DNA of 32,978 nt from contig JAUCBJ010007885.1 in NCBI GenBank assembly GCA_032718475.1, positions 1-32,978 of the forward strand, given 5' to 3'. This DNA comes from Nemertoderma westbladi (Eukaryota; Xenacoelomorpha; Nemertodermatida; Nemertodermatidae). The position numbers and the translations under genes are program-made. Positions 9,911 through 21,136 of this stretch are shown here, in pieces (the first letter of the stretch is position 1; the number at the start of each line of letters is the position of its first letter). Below the pieces are notes generated by a model. It was not told the origin of the DNA and did no database searches. It saw only the letters and a program-made list of their open reading frames with translations.

Positions 9911-11803
9911 TGCAAAACTAGTAACTAGTAGCAGTATCCTATCATCAAAACTAGTAACTAGTAGCAGTATCCTATCATCAAAACTAGTAACAATTAGCAG
10001 TATCATATCATCAAAACTGGTAACTAGTAGCAGTATCATCAAAACTAGTAACTAGTAGCAGTATCCTATCATCAAAACTAGTAACTAGTAGCAGTATCAT
10101 ATCATCAAAACTAGTAACTAATAGCAGTATCATCAAAACTAGTAACTAGTAGCAGTATCCTATCATCAAAACTAGTAACTAGTAGCAGTATCCTATCATC
10201 AAAACTAGTAACAATTAGCAGTATCATATCATCAAAACTGGTAACTAGTAGCAGTATCATCAAAACTAGTAACTAGTAGCAGTATCCTATCATCAAAACT
10301 AGTAACTAATAGCAGTATCATCAAAACTAGTAACTAGTAGCAGTATCATCAAAACTAGTAACTAGTAGCAGTATCCTATCATCAAAACTAGTAACTAGTA
10401 GCAGTATGATATCATCAAAACTAGTAACTAATAGCAGTATCATCAAAACTAGTAACTAGTAGCAGTATCATATCATCAAAACTAGTAACTAATAGCAGTA
10501 TCATCAAAACTAGTAACTAGTAGCAGTATCCTATCATCAAAACTAGTAACTAATAGCAGTATCATCAAAACTAGTAACTAGTAGCAGTATCCTATCATCA
10601 AAACTAGTAACTAGTAGCAGTATCATCAAAACTAGTAACTAGTAGCAGTATCATATCAACAAAACTAGTAACTAGTAGCAGTATCAACAAAACTAGTAAC
10701 AAGTAGCAGTATCATATCAACAAAACTAGTAACTAGTAGCAGTATCATATCATCAAAACTAGAAACTAGAAGCAGTATCATATCATCAAAACTAGTAACT
10801 AATAGCAGTATCATATCATCAACACTAGTAACTATTAGTATCATATCAACAAAACTAGTAACTAGTAGCAGTATCATATCATCAAAACTAGAAACTAGAA
10901 GCAGTATCATATCATCAAAACTAGTAACTAATAGCAGTATCATATCATCAACACTAGTAACTATTAGTATCATATCATCAAAACTAGTAACTAGTAGCAG
11001 TATCATATCAACAAAACTAGTAACTAGTAGCAGTATCATCCAAACTAGTAACTAGTAGCAGTATCATATCATCAAAACTAGTAACTAATAGCAGTATCAT
11101 ATCATCAAAACTAGTAACAAGTAGCAGTATCATATCATCAAAACTAGTAACTAGTAGCAGTATCATATCATCAAAACTAGTAACTAATAGCAGTGTCATA
11201 TCATCAAAACTAGTAACTAGTAGCAGTATCATATCAACAAAACTAGTAACTAATAGCAGTATCATCAAAACTAGTAACTAGTAGTATCATATCATCAAAA
11301 CTAGTAACTAATAGCAGTATCATATCATCAAAACTAGTAACAAGTAGCAGTATCATATCATCAAAACTAGTAACTAGTAGCAGTATCATATCATCAAAAC
11401 AAGTAACTAATAGCAGTATCATATCATCAAAACTAGTAACTAGTAGCAGTATCATATCAACCAAACTAGTAACTAGTAGCAGTATCATATCAACAAAACT
11501 AGTAACTAGAAGCAGTATCATCAAAACTAGAAACTAGTAGCAGTATAATATCATCAAAACTAGTAACTAGTAGCAGTATCATATCAACAAAACTAGAAAC
11601 TAGAAGCAGTATCATCAAAACTAGAAACTAGTAGCAGTATAATATCATCAAAACTAGTAACTAATAGCAGTATCATATCATCAACACTAGTAACTATTAG
11701 TATCATTTCATCAAAACTAGAAACTAGTAGCAGTATAATATCATCAAAACTAGTAAATAGTAGCAGTATCATATCAACCAAACTAGTAACTAGTAGCAGT
11801 ATC
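9911..11803. repeat. 33/28-bp satellite, about 60 copies
   Basis: Unit ATCAAAACTAGTAACTAGTA followed by GCAGTATCATATC (33 bp), with a 28-bp variant lacking five bases (ATATC or CTATC). The first part (to about 10660) mixes 28- and 33-bp units with CCTATC. The later part is mostly 33-bp units with CATATC or CAACAAAAC, a higher-order pattern. It is rich in ACTAGT palindromes. The open frames on the minus strand repeating DDMILLLVTSF arise because 33 is a multiple of three. The array ends at the outer edge of the LTR at 11804. Confidence 0.93.
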
Positions 11804-13048
11804 TGTACGCGCTTTTGAAGACCTTTAGCAGTTTAACCTGCCAAAATTTATATGTCTTTTGGTTTATAAATAAACTTTAGAAGTTGACAAATATTTAATA
11901 CCAATAAACACAACATTAGCAGAAGCCAGCCTAGTGCGCGTCCATTCACCCGCTGGATATACCCGGGAGACTGGATTCTGATGGCTTAGATTATTATTGC
12001 AGTGTAAGCTTACTGTATTATTCGATTGATCGTTAATAAATAATTTCTGACTAATATTATTCACTTTCGGGAAATATTAACAGTTCCTTTTGGACGTGGC
12101 GCTCTATCTAGGTAAACAGAGATATGACTTATACTAATCACAACGGTAAGTCGGTAAGGCTTATGATTCACGTATGAGGCGCATTCTTTAGGAAATGCTT
12201 AGTTATCAGTCACAATCAGGCACACTACCGGTAACACACAATACTGCTCACTAATTTGCCGACCGTCAATGAATTTTATCATATATAAAGAGAGCAGCAA
12301 CGGACTCATGTAGTGCTTACCAAATAGCATTAAATTCACTACAAACCACAACAATATAAGTCGCAATCGCTATATATAACCCGTCTCTCTAACCTGTAGT
12401 GTATCAAGAAAATTGGGAAATTTGGGTTCTTTATAAATGTTCTCCAAATAATAATATTCAACCAAAACACAACAGTAAATAGCATTAAGACGGTAGGTTA
12501 AGATGGTAACACTGTTTGACTGGACCGTGATATGCACTGATAACAGTTATACGCTCTATAATCTTAAGCCTACTAATGTTTCTACTAAAGTCTGAAACGA
12601 ATTGACTCTAGAGCCGGTGTTCCTGGCCTAGATAGAAGGAACACAACAGTATCACAAAAACAGTAAGACTAAACACTCCTAGTATGATCGGCCGAATATC
12701 TACACGTCGACAGAAAAAATCGCTCTGATTGGCTCAAGCCAAACAAAGAACCATGCGTCCAATGGCTGTTTCCATGCCAGCAACCAGCTTCTAGATGTCG
12801 CAATCTGAATCATCAAGGCCAAGCCGTGTAAAGGTATTTGGTGCATTGCGGGTTTTTTGCCTTACCATGTCCGCCAAAGCACGTATATAGAAGAATGACT
12901 TTTATGTCCGTTAAAACACCTGTAACGGTACCTTGCGGGCGAGGGGAATATATATACAGTTAGAGAACCTTTTAGAGTATTCCAGCGCCTGGGGGGAAAC
13001 TGGATTGCGAAGCAAAGGGGCCAGTTATATACCACAGAAGCTTTTACA
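11804..13048 (-). repeat. 3' LTR of the BEL/Pao-like element
   Basis: 1245 bp, TG at 13048 and CA at 11804, preceded by GGGAGCGG. It is homologous in inverted orientation to 465-1678. The end TACA abuts satellite sequence, so no clear target duplication can be judged. Regulatory elements inside were not resolved. Confidence 0.65.
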
Positions 13049-13126
13049 CCGCTCCCAGAAAATGGGATTTGAGTCTATAAAATATACAAAATCACAGTTT
13101 CTAATATACATAAATACTCTAAACAG

Positions 13127-14575
13127 TTAGTCTTTCTTGCGTGGACGGCGTTTACGCAGTTTTTTAAAGCTAGCCAGAGTCCTTTTCTCTTTGGGGCGAG
13201 CCACTTTACAAGGAGGGCTATAACTCCTGGGTGAAGGGTGCAATATGATTGCATCAGAGGGTGTAGGATTATGGTCGGTGTATCCGCCAGTCGAAGTACC
13301 GGGTTGATTGACATCATCGTCAGGGGAGAGAGGTCTAACGGCTTTGAGAGCTCGTTTCAAGGCAGCCGCTCTTACGGGTCCTTTACGAGTGGTCTGAACG
13401 AGGGCCGTGGGTGGACCATAGGCAGTTAGAAACCTCCGGGGTTTAATGGTCCTTTCCAACTCGCGTTCGCGGGCTCGGTATTCGTAAGGCCGTCGATATA
13501 CTTCCTGTAACTCAGGGTGTGAGTTAACAAACAAGTCTCCATAGTCCGGATCCTGACGGATATAATTGATTAAGTTATAGGAATGAAGGTCGCTAGGATT
13601 AACACTCCTGAGAAATTTGCGTACGAATTTGGTTGAAATACATTCTCCGACGCGCTTCAGTAGCTCGTAACTTGATATGCGTGATTTCTGTTCAACCGAA
13701 GCGAATAGATAAGGATGGAACGCATAAACTCCTTCGTAAGCGCGTCCGGGATAATAGCGATGGCGCGAATCACAATGTAAATCAGCGTTCGCTTCCCAAG
13801 CTCTGATGTAACGTAGTGTGATCATTTCATCTACGCTTTCCAAATCGTGATTAAAAGGGCAATCGAAACTGGCATGTCCCTTTAGTTGACAATGGTGACA
13901 TTGAGTCATAAATTGAGGGCAAACCGCAAAAATGTGCAAGTTATTGAATCTGCAATACGCACAATAAATTTCCATCGCCGGTTGTTCGTGGAAATAGGAA
14001 CAGCGGACGTTTGTGTCCATGGGCGTAACATGGTCTCTCGATGCGCATAACCGACAACGTTGCCGAGAAACATAGTTGGCATGGCGATAATCGTACGCAG
14101 TGAGACACTGTGGACCTTGATACCATTCTAGGATGTAATCGTTGTCGCTGTTCCGGGCGCGATAGGCTGAATCTCCTCAGATTCTAGACATATTGGTTCG
14201 TCTTCCCAGTCTGTTACGAATAGAATTTTCGTGATCTATTCTCGGTTTATCGTTACGACTCCGCTGGGTATGATATTTAAATAGAACCATTTCCCTTTCA
14301 GTGTCTACATCGTCCGTATCATGTAAATCGATAGGATGGCCGGTAGTTAGGAAGTCCATATACGTACTATTACGATGTGTATAGCGAGCGGTGAATTTTC
14401 GATAGTCCAATTCACGCGTAAGTTGCTCTTGGGACATCGGCGGTTCGATATAACGACCATCGTCCTCCGTAATGGTTGGATCGGCTTCATCGCGTATCAA
14501 GCTATCCACAAATGCTTGTAAAGGTAGAGTATATCGCTCCCTGATACCAAGATCATCTTCTATCAACTCCGTCAT
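13127..14575 (-). pseudogene. Retrotransposon ORF3: zinc-knuckle, basic-tail protein with in-frame TGA
   Basis: One frame runs from ATG at 14575 to TAA at 13127 (482 codons plus stop), interrupted only by TGA at 14177-14179 after MSRI. The first 132 residues are acidic and lack a motif. After the TGA come C-x2-C-x4-H, C-x2-C-x5-H-x4-C, and C-x2-C-x4-H-x4-C (CHHCQLKGHASFDC), the last matching the retroviral-type zinc knuckle exactly. The tail is strongly basic (FKKLRKRRPRKKD), as in a nuclear localisation or nucleic-acid-binding segment. There is no signal peptide or membrane span, so it is not an envelope protein even though it lies after pol. A second damaged copy is at 76-386. The TGA is either a nonsense mutation or a readthrough site, and its context (ATC TGA GGA) is not a known strong readthrough context. 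Confidence 0.6.
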
Positions 14576-16112
14576 ATCTGCTATCTGAGTTTATTAATAT
14601 TGTAATGAGTTTATGTTTAGGGGAGCGGGCGTCGCTGCCTACCTCTCTTCGCCCCGGACAGTGGGATTCTCAGCGCCGATGTACCGTCGTCGCGGTGTTT
14701 ACGCCAACATGTAGCAACATCACGACAACGATAACCGGCACAAGTCACTCCACTGTCCTTCCCAAAGGCTTGAATCCACTTTAGGTTCTTTCTATAGGAG
14801 AGTTGGGCTACTTTCACAATTGCGACTAGCTACTGTAAACACACCTTAGCAGTAACATTCACCTACAAACGCACAAATTCCACACAACTGTCACCAATTG
14901 TACACATACAGGCCATTTGTCCGTTAGTCAGTGCCTTCCAGAATGTCACGTTATTACTGTGTATCCTTGGATACTAACAGTGTGCTATGTATTCTCTATG
15001 CTATGCAACGTGACAAGCTTTCTATTGTTCTCTTAACTTGCTTCTAATTCTAGCGTGGGTGTTGCTATGGTGACATTATGGAATGCTAGCGGTAGAATTA
15101 GGGTAATTCTCATGCATACAGATCTGGGATGCTATTTAATAATAATTCTTTAATTGTCCATATCCTCTTTATGTATGATTTTATTAATTTTATCGGATAT
15201 TGACTGTATGTTGGAGATTCTCGCACTCTAATACACTCAATAGGATGAATCTCCGCTCCCATGATCTATCAATTAATGGAATTTTGGGAATGTTATAAAT
15301 TGTACAAAATGACAATTTATGAAATTCATTTAAATATGAATTTAAATTTATTCCCGTGAATTTTATTATTTGATGTTAAAATTGACACAATTTGATTCCA
15401 GAGCAGGTCTGGGGACATAGGATCCTTAGTTCTATGACAATTGTCCTTTAAGAGTATTGGTAAGTGCTGCGATATCTTAATTGACTAGAAATTTAAAGGA
15501 TCTGAATTTTACAGATTTTACTAAATATTAAATTAATATTTAAGATGGGCACCGATTTATTCCAGAGCTTGTCTGGGGACGTTAACCACTGATTCTAGAA
15601 TTTGTCTTTCAAGTATATCGGTGGGTGCCGCGATATCTTAATCGACTAGAATTACAGATGGTCAAAAGGTTTAACAGATTTATTTGCGTTTTACGCTACT
15701 GTTATATGGACATCACGCTACTATATGTATTATTTAATATAAGGTAGAAGAGCAATATCGCACGAAGCAATGTCAGTGTGAAGAGGCAAGTCGTTTCCAA
15801 GGTCTACCCAGAGCTTGGTTTAGCTGAGACACGAGGATCTGAACTTTGCATTCCTAATACTCTGCCTACCAATAATACTTGAATATAGTAGTGGCTTTAT
15901 TGTACTTTAAGAAGTACGGACATTTCATCTTACTGTAGTCACGTATTTATAATATGATACGGACAGTAAGGAAAGAGAAAAAATTATTTCTCGCCATCGC
16001 ACTAAATATATATTATAAGTAATTACGTACGTAATAAACACTAATATATTGCACTAATCTACTAAATAATCACTAAAATAACATTCTACTAAATAAAATT
16101 GAATAAAAACGA
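14576..16112 (-). other. Non-coding stretch between pol and ORF3
   Basis: No supported gene; the ORF at 14617-14817 has no motif. It is AT-rich near pol. It holds a direct duplication of about 165-bp period: 15391-15510 and 15556-15660 share CCAGAGC-GTCTGGGGAC, a middle TTGTCxTTxAAG and GCGATATCTTAATxGACTAG. If ORF3 is expressed from a spliced RNA, a possible acceptor AAACTCAG lies 12 bp before its ATG. Confidence 0.5.
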
Positions 16113-19100
16113 TTATAATAAAGTACATAATAAAGTTCGCATATAAAAATATAATAAAATAGATAAAACAATATAGTCATACACCCATTCCAGACGTATC
16201 ACGTTGGTTGGGGAGTCCCTAGATGTTTGAGGAATTAGGGAGGTGGTCGTGGGAAGAGTGTCTTGCCTTCCATAGTTTCCAGAGAGTTCTCTGTCTCTTT
16301 CCAGTAAACATAAACGACCAACTGGGCGATTGAGTTGTTGCGTCTCAAAGATTATGCCTGGCTTCTTGAAGTTACGCCGCATGACGACAAGTTCTACTGA
16401 GCGCACTAAACCATCATCCGAGATGTGAGTCTCGATGATACGACCTGTCTGCCACCGTTTACATGGGAGGTCTGGATCTACAATAAGTACCATATCTCCG
16501 GCGCTGACGTTTTCTTGCTGCACAAACCACTTAGTTCGAAGTTGTAGCGTGGGCAGATAATGTTTCTCGAAATGGTCAGCGAAACGACGGGATAGCAACT
16601 GCATAAGTTGCCAAGTTCGACGGCAGTATTCGTCTCCGTCGGCAATCTCCGATCGTGGGAGCATGGCTACAGGTTTCTTCAGTAGGAAGTGCGCGGGTGT
16701 TAGCGCTTCCAGGGAATCGGGACTCGATGAGACTGGCATAAGCGGTCTCTCGTTGAGATAGGCAGCTATTTCCTCCATTAACGTCCGCAAAAGTTCGTCG
16801 GTGAGATACGCGCGGCATGGCACTATAAAGTGAAATGCGGTTTTGACACTTCGAATTAATCTCTCCCAACTTCCTCCCCACCAAGGGGCGTCGGCAGCGT
16901 TGAAGGTCCAGCTAGACGCTGTTATCCTTAGCTGGTCGTCCACCTGTCTTTGGTTCCAGTCCTTCACGTAAGCCTGTATTTCGTTGTTGGCACCAATGAA
17001 GTTCGTTCCCTTATCCGATCTCATGGTATTACTCGTCCCGAAGCGAGCGATCTGTCGTCGTAAACTTAAGACGAAGCTGTTGGTAGATAGATCGTTCACC
17101 ATATCGAGATGGATGGCTCTACAAGTCATGCACACGAAGATGACACACCATCTCTTGACTATAGTCCTAGCACGATATACTTCAATAGGGCCAAATAAAT
17201 CTACACCAGTATTAGTAAAAGGTGGTTCATAGAAGCTTACTCGTTCCCTAGGTAGTTCTGCCTCTCGCTGTGTTAAAGGCCTACTGAATGCTTTCCTACA
17301 GGGTATGCAGTTCCTAAGAACTTGGTTCAGAGCTCTACGGGGTTTATCAAAATAATAGCGAGTTCGAATTTCGCTAAGAATTCGTTCTCTACCAGCATGA
17401 TAAAGTTTACTGTGAACATCTACAATCATCTTGATTTGTACTTCAAGATTTCTAATAAGTATGGGGAATTTGGTGTCAAAGGATAAGGGCGCATTGGTGA
17501 GTCTTCCTCCAACACGTATTAGCCCATCTATCATTGTGCTCGAGAATCGATCCCTTAAGCGCATCTGCGGATTTCTCAACAACAGGAAATACTTTTCGGA
17601 ATCCTCATAGCATTGCAGGAGTCTCAGTATCTGCTTATTGGTTTCTTCATGCTCCTGGTGACTAATTTTTTCCTTGAGAAAACGGTCAGATGTCTTATAT
17701 TTGGGTAAATTTTTAATAACATGAACTTGTGCAGATGTCAATGGAGCGTTATCACTAGTGGTCTTCGTCCTGGAGTAGTGATGATGAAAACATCGTCTTA
17801 AATATGTGACGGCTTTACAGAGCCGATTCCAGGAACTGTAATGATGCATTGCTCTCTGCAGCATGGGTGAGATTCCTTGCGAGACGTCTGGTATTCCAGA
17901 TTTCCAATCTTTATCTCTAATTTCCACAACAGACTTATTTGTGTTGAGGGATTGTGGATCCGAAGCATCATTCCCGGAAGTATGTAATACAGAGTGAGGA
18001 GGCCATTCATCCTCTTCCTTGCTCAGGAAGTCGGGTCCACCCAACCAATCTGGAGTATCTATCAGTTCCTGTGGAGTTGCTCCCCTGGAGGCGATATCGG
18101 CTGGATTAATCGTACCAGGCCAATGTCTCCATTGATCTATCTTTGTGCGACTAAGAATAATAGCTACCCTGTTAGTAACAAAAACGCTGAACTGACAGAC
18201 TTCATTGGTTAGATATTCCAACACGAGTAAAGCGTCGGTCCAATAAACCGTTTTCTCCAGTGTATAGTCGATTTGTTCCGTTACGTTCCGGCCGATGGCT
18301 GTAGCGTATAAAGCCGCCTTTAACTCCGCTCGAGGAACCTTTAACTTGTTGTGAATCAATGCCTTAGAGGTAACCAAGGCGACTTTGATTCCATCCGGAG
18401 TTTCAACTCGCAGATATGCTACTATACCTATTCCCATGTCGCTGGCGTCTCCAAACACATGGAGTTGATAAGAATACGTAGGAAGAACATGGCCAAAATA
18501 TGCACGGGAAATTATAAAGTTCTCGATGGCAGGTAGAGAATCTTCCCATTTCATCCATTTCTTTAACAATTCTCCCTTAAGCGGATCGTCCCATGAGTGG
18601 TTTTCAAGCCACATTTGTTGTACTAAACTCCGAGCAATCAATATAACTGGGCTAATAAATCCCAATGGGTCGAAATAAGTGCTCAGGATACTTAAACAAA
18701 TCCGTTTGGTCCGAACTGGATTATCTCGCTGTTTTAACTGAAAAAACAGGATGTCTCTTTCAGTGTCCCACTTCAAGCCAAGCGTCTTGGTTTCAAGAAG
18801 ATCGTCCTTTATTAAGTCTAGGTCTTTCGCTCCTCGGTCTGCTACCGGTATCGCTTCCAGAAACTCACGGGAGTTGCTGGTGAATTTCGTCAGTCGAAAT
18901 CCACCTCTTTTCAAACACTCTACCGTTCCTTTTGCGACATCTATGGCTTCTTCTACTGATGGAAGGGACCTTAAATTGTCGTCCATGTATATATTCCGTT
19001 TGATGTTGTCTATCACCTCCTTTGAGAAGGAGTCTCGGTTGTCATTCGCAGTGGTTCGCACCACGGAGCAGGCGTTGGAAGGGCTTGATATGATTCCAAA

Positions 19101-21065
19101 AGCCTGGATGGTCATCCAGTACTCTACCGGTTTCTGATTGAGGTCTCCTTCCGGCCACCACAGAAATCTCAGGCTGTCTCTATCTCTATCCAGCGCCTTG
19201 ACTTGTAAGAACATTCCTTCTATATCGGAGGCGAACGCGATGGAATATTGTCTTAATCTTAAAAGTATTCCCAACAAAGATTGGAGTAAGTTGGGTCCTG
19301 GTAACAACTCGGAATTGAGGGATTGGCCCATATATAGGGCGGAGCCATCGAATACGACTCGTACTTCGTGGGGTTTACCGGGTTTGGGAACGTAATGATG
19401 TGTTAAGTAATACGTTCTCTCAGTCACTGGTGTTCCTTGCGGTACTCGCTCCGCGTATCCCTTTGTTATAAATTTCTTCAGCTGAGTTTGGTACATTTCT
19501 TTCGCTGAAGCGTTAGCTGTAAGGCGTCGATGTAATTGAGCGATTCTTTTCTCTGCCAAGGGTCTGTTATTTATAAATCTAGGTTCTCGTTTTCGAAATG
19601 GTAGGCCGATTTCATATCTACCTTGGTCCTTTAAAAAACGTGTAGTTGTTTCCTGGATTTGCTTGGCTCTTTCTTCTTCTATCGATAGAGCCTTATCATA
19701 TGAATTGGGCTCTACCAGTTCCTGAGTAAAGAATCGTACGGCTAGTTCGTCCCGAGTTCTAGCGTTGTAGCGCTCTATCTCATCGTTTAGTTCGTCATTG
19801 TAAGCGATGGGTTCCGATGGGCGAATCAGTTGACATAGGTTCACCTGGTTTTCTGTAAGTAGGTCGATTGTGTTCTCTTCATCGAAGAGTTGGTAGATGT
19901 CGTCATTATCTGAGGAGTATGGTGTTCCCTCAGTTAGTTCGTCCACCTCACTGCTCTCCACTTCCCAATCATTTACTTGGTATATTTGTTCTTGTGGCAT
20001 TCTCTCTTCGAGAGTCCTGCGGGAAGGGCCAGTAAAGTACCAACCTACTCTAGTTCTTACCGCATAGGTTTGCAGTGGCTGTGGTTGAGCAGGCCGTTTC
20101 TCCAATGTTTCGAGCGCCTCATGCGCGTTTTGGCCGATGAGTATTTGCACTCCAGGATAATCTGTCTGGAATCGAGGTATCTTAAGATGTTGGATGCTCT
20201 CATCCTCGTCCCAATTATAAAGGTCTGCTTGAGTAGTAGCAAAGTTCTTTATAGCTACTATTTTTACCGACCTTATACCTTGTGCTCCTAACTTATCCTG
20301 GGGGGTGGACAACACACCTACATAGTAATCTGCCGTTAGGGTAGATTTCCAAACCTGCATAATTCCTGACATATTCAATTTAGTCCGGAATTTGGGTTGT
20401 CCAGCAAAGATATCTTCGGCTAATTCTTGATCGATGAATGTTCCTGTGCTGCCGGAGTCAAGGAGTGCGTTCACTATGTAACTGTGGTTAGGACCGTGAA
20501 CTCTTACCTGCACTACAGGAAATTCTCTGATTCCTACGTTGGAAGTTGGAGCTTTCCAAGATGGTTGTTTGGCAAAAGTAGTTGGGGGAAACTCATTGTT
20601 GTTGTCCTTTTCATAAGTAAGTGCTCGATACACTGCGGTATTGATTAGATAACAGGATTCGTTGGCGTCGGAGAATTCGTCAGTATAGAATCCTTCCATC
20701 TCAGATTCTTGATCAGTGTCGTTTACATCACTGAATTGGACATGTAGTTCGGGCTCACTTACCTGACTCAGTTTGTCTCGTTCGAACTCACTGTGTAACA
20801 AGATGTGATGTTTCGCGCCACACTTTGCACACTTTATGTCGGAGTAACAGGTTCGCCGTTGGTGTCCTGGTCTGAGGCGATTATAGCATAACCGCTTATC
20901 CCATACGACTGCACGTCTGTCTACAAGGGATTTCTTTAGAAATTCAGCACACGCACTCAAACGGTGGGTCCCGTCGCACAGCGCACAGTTAGGTTTTATG
21001 TTACTCACTTTACCTTGGGTAACTTGATGCACTCTCGTTTTTTCTTCGGGTTTTCTTCGGTGCAT
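16113..21065 (-). CDS. pol: BEL/Pao Pol polyprotein (protease, RT, RNase H, integrase)
   Basis: Intact 1650-residue frame. N-terminal knuckles come first: C27-x2-C30-x3-H34-x4-C39, a second at 60-73 in which the second Cys is Arg63, and C79-x2-C82-x3-H86-x4-H91. The aspartic protease motif LLDSGSTG is near 203. The reverse transcriptase has VRVVFDGSA and YMDD near 692. RNase H has FGDASDMGIG near 870. Integrase has an H2C2 finger (HSKLYHAG...CIPC, from about 1220), then Asp in GVDLFGP (about 1287), RSDKGTNF (about 1350) and Glu in GGSWERLI 50 residues later. A C-terminal DUF5641-like part has DMVLIVDPD and RPVGRLCLLE. Together these copy genomic RNA to cDNA and insert it. The frame is open upstream of the ATG and overlaps the end of gag in the -1 frame. 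Confidence 0.95.
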   Translation of the reverse strand: MHRRKPEEKTRVHQVTQGKVSNIKPNCALCDGTHRLSACAEFLKKSLVDRRAVVWDKRLCYNRLRPGHQRRTCYSDIKCAKCGAKHHILLHSEFERDKLSQVSEPELHVQFSDVNDTDQESEMEGFYTDEFSDANESCYLINTAVYRALTYEKDNNNEFPPTTFAKQPSWKAPTSNVGIREFPVVQVRVHGPNHSYIVNALLDSGSTGTFIDQELAEDIFAGQPKFRTKLNMSGIMQVWKSTLTADYYVGVLSTPQDKLGAQGIRSVKIVAIKNFATTQADLYNWDEDESIQHLKIPRFQTDYPGVQILIGQNAHEALETLEKRPAQPQPLQTYAVRTRVGWYFTGPSRRTLEERMPQEQIYQVNDWEVESSEVDELTEGTPYSSDNDDIYQLFDEENTIDLLTENQVNLCQLIRPSEPIAYNDELNDEIERYNARTRDELAVRFFTQELVEPNSYDKALSIEEERAKQIQETTTRFLKDQGRYEIGLPFRKREPRFINNRPLAEKRIAQLHRRLTANASAKEMYQTQLKKFITKGYAERVPQGTPVTERTYYLTHHYVPKPGKPHEVRVVFDGSALYMGQSLNSELLPGPNLLQSLLGILLRLRQYSIAFASDIEGMFLQVKALDRDRDSLRFLWWPEGDLNQKPVEYWMTIQAFGIISSPSNACSVVRTTANDNRDSFSKEVIDNIKRNIYMDDNLRSLPSVEEAIDVAKGTVECLKRGGFRLTKFTSNSREFLEAIPVADRGAKDLDLIKDDLLETKTLGLKWDTERDILFFQLKQRDNPVRTKRICLSILSTYFDPLGFISPVILIARSLVQQMWLENHSWDDPLKGELLKKWMKWEDSLPAIENFIISRAYFGHVLPTYSYQLHVFGDASDMGIGIVAYLRVETPDGIKVALVTSKALIHNKLKVPRAELKAALYATAIGRNVTEQIDYTLEKTVYWTDALLVLEYLTNEVCQFSVFVTNRVAIILSRTKIDQWRHWPGTINPADIASRGATPQELIDTPDWLGGPDFLSKEEDEWPPHSVLHTSGNDASDPQSLNTNKSVVEIRDKDWKSGIPDVSQGISPMLQRAMHHYSSWNRLCKAVTYLRRCFHHHYSRTKTTSDNAPLTSAQVHVIKNLPKYKTSDRFLKEKISHQEHEETNKQILRLLQCYEDSEKYFLLLRNPQMRLRDRFSSTMIDGLIRVGGRLTNAPLSFDTKFPILIRNLEVQIKMIVDVHSKLYHAGRERILSEIRTRYYFDKPRRALNQVLRNCIPCRKAFSRPLTQREAELPRERVSFYEPPFTNTGVDLFGPIEVYRARTIVKRWCVIFVCMTCRAIHLDMVNDLSTNSFVLSLRRQIARFGTSNTMRSDKGTNFIGANNEIQAYVKDWNQRQVDDQLRITASSWTFNAADAPWWGGSWERLIRSVKTAFHFIVPCRAYLTDELLRTLMEEIAAYLNERPLMPVSSSPDSLEALTPAHFLLKKPVAMLPRSEIADGDEYCRRTWQLMQLLSRRFADHFEKHYLPTLQLRTKWFVQQENVSAGDMVLIVDPDLPCKRWQTGRIIETHISDDGLVRSVELVVMRRNFKKPGIIFETQQLNRPVGRLCLLERDRELSGNYGRQDTLPTTTSLIPQTSRDSPTNVIRLEWVYDYIVLSILLYFYMRTLLCTLL

Positions 21066-21136
21066 TCTGTTAGGAGACTGAGGAGGGGTCTTGGCAACCT
21101 GTTCTCTCCTATCGTTGTTTCGAGCCTTGTATTTAC

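Noticed and set aside
10665-11781. Minus-strand ORFs repeating DDMILLLVTSF, looking like membrane repeats
   Set aside because: They arise from the 33-bp satellite (11 codons per unit). Frames break wherever a 28-bp unit occurs.
8349-11803. CRISPR-like regular repeats
   Set aside because: Units are contiguous tandem copies with no unique spacers, in an animal genome with no cas genes.
13127-14575. Envelope gene of an endogenous retrovirus
   Set aside because: No signal peptide, fusion peptide or membrane span. Knuckles and a basic tail indicate a nucleic-acid-binding protein.
14617-14817. 66-aa minus-strand ORF upstream of ORF3
   Set aside because: No motif, no support for a start, and not seen in the second copy of the element.
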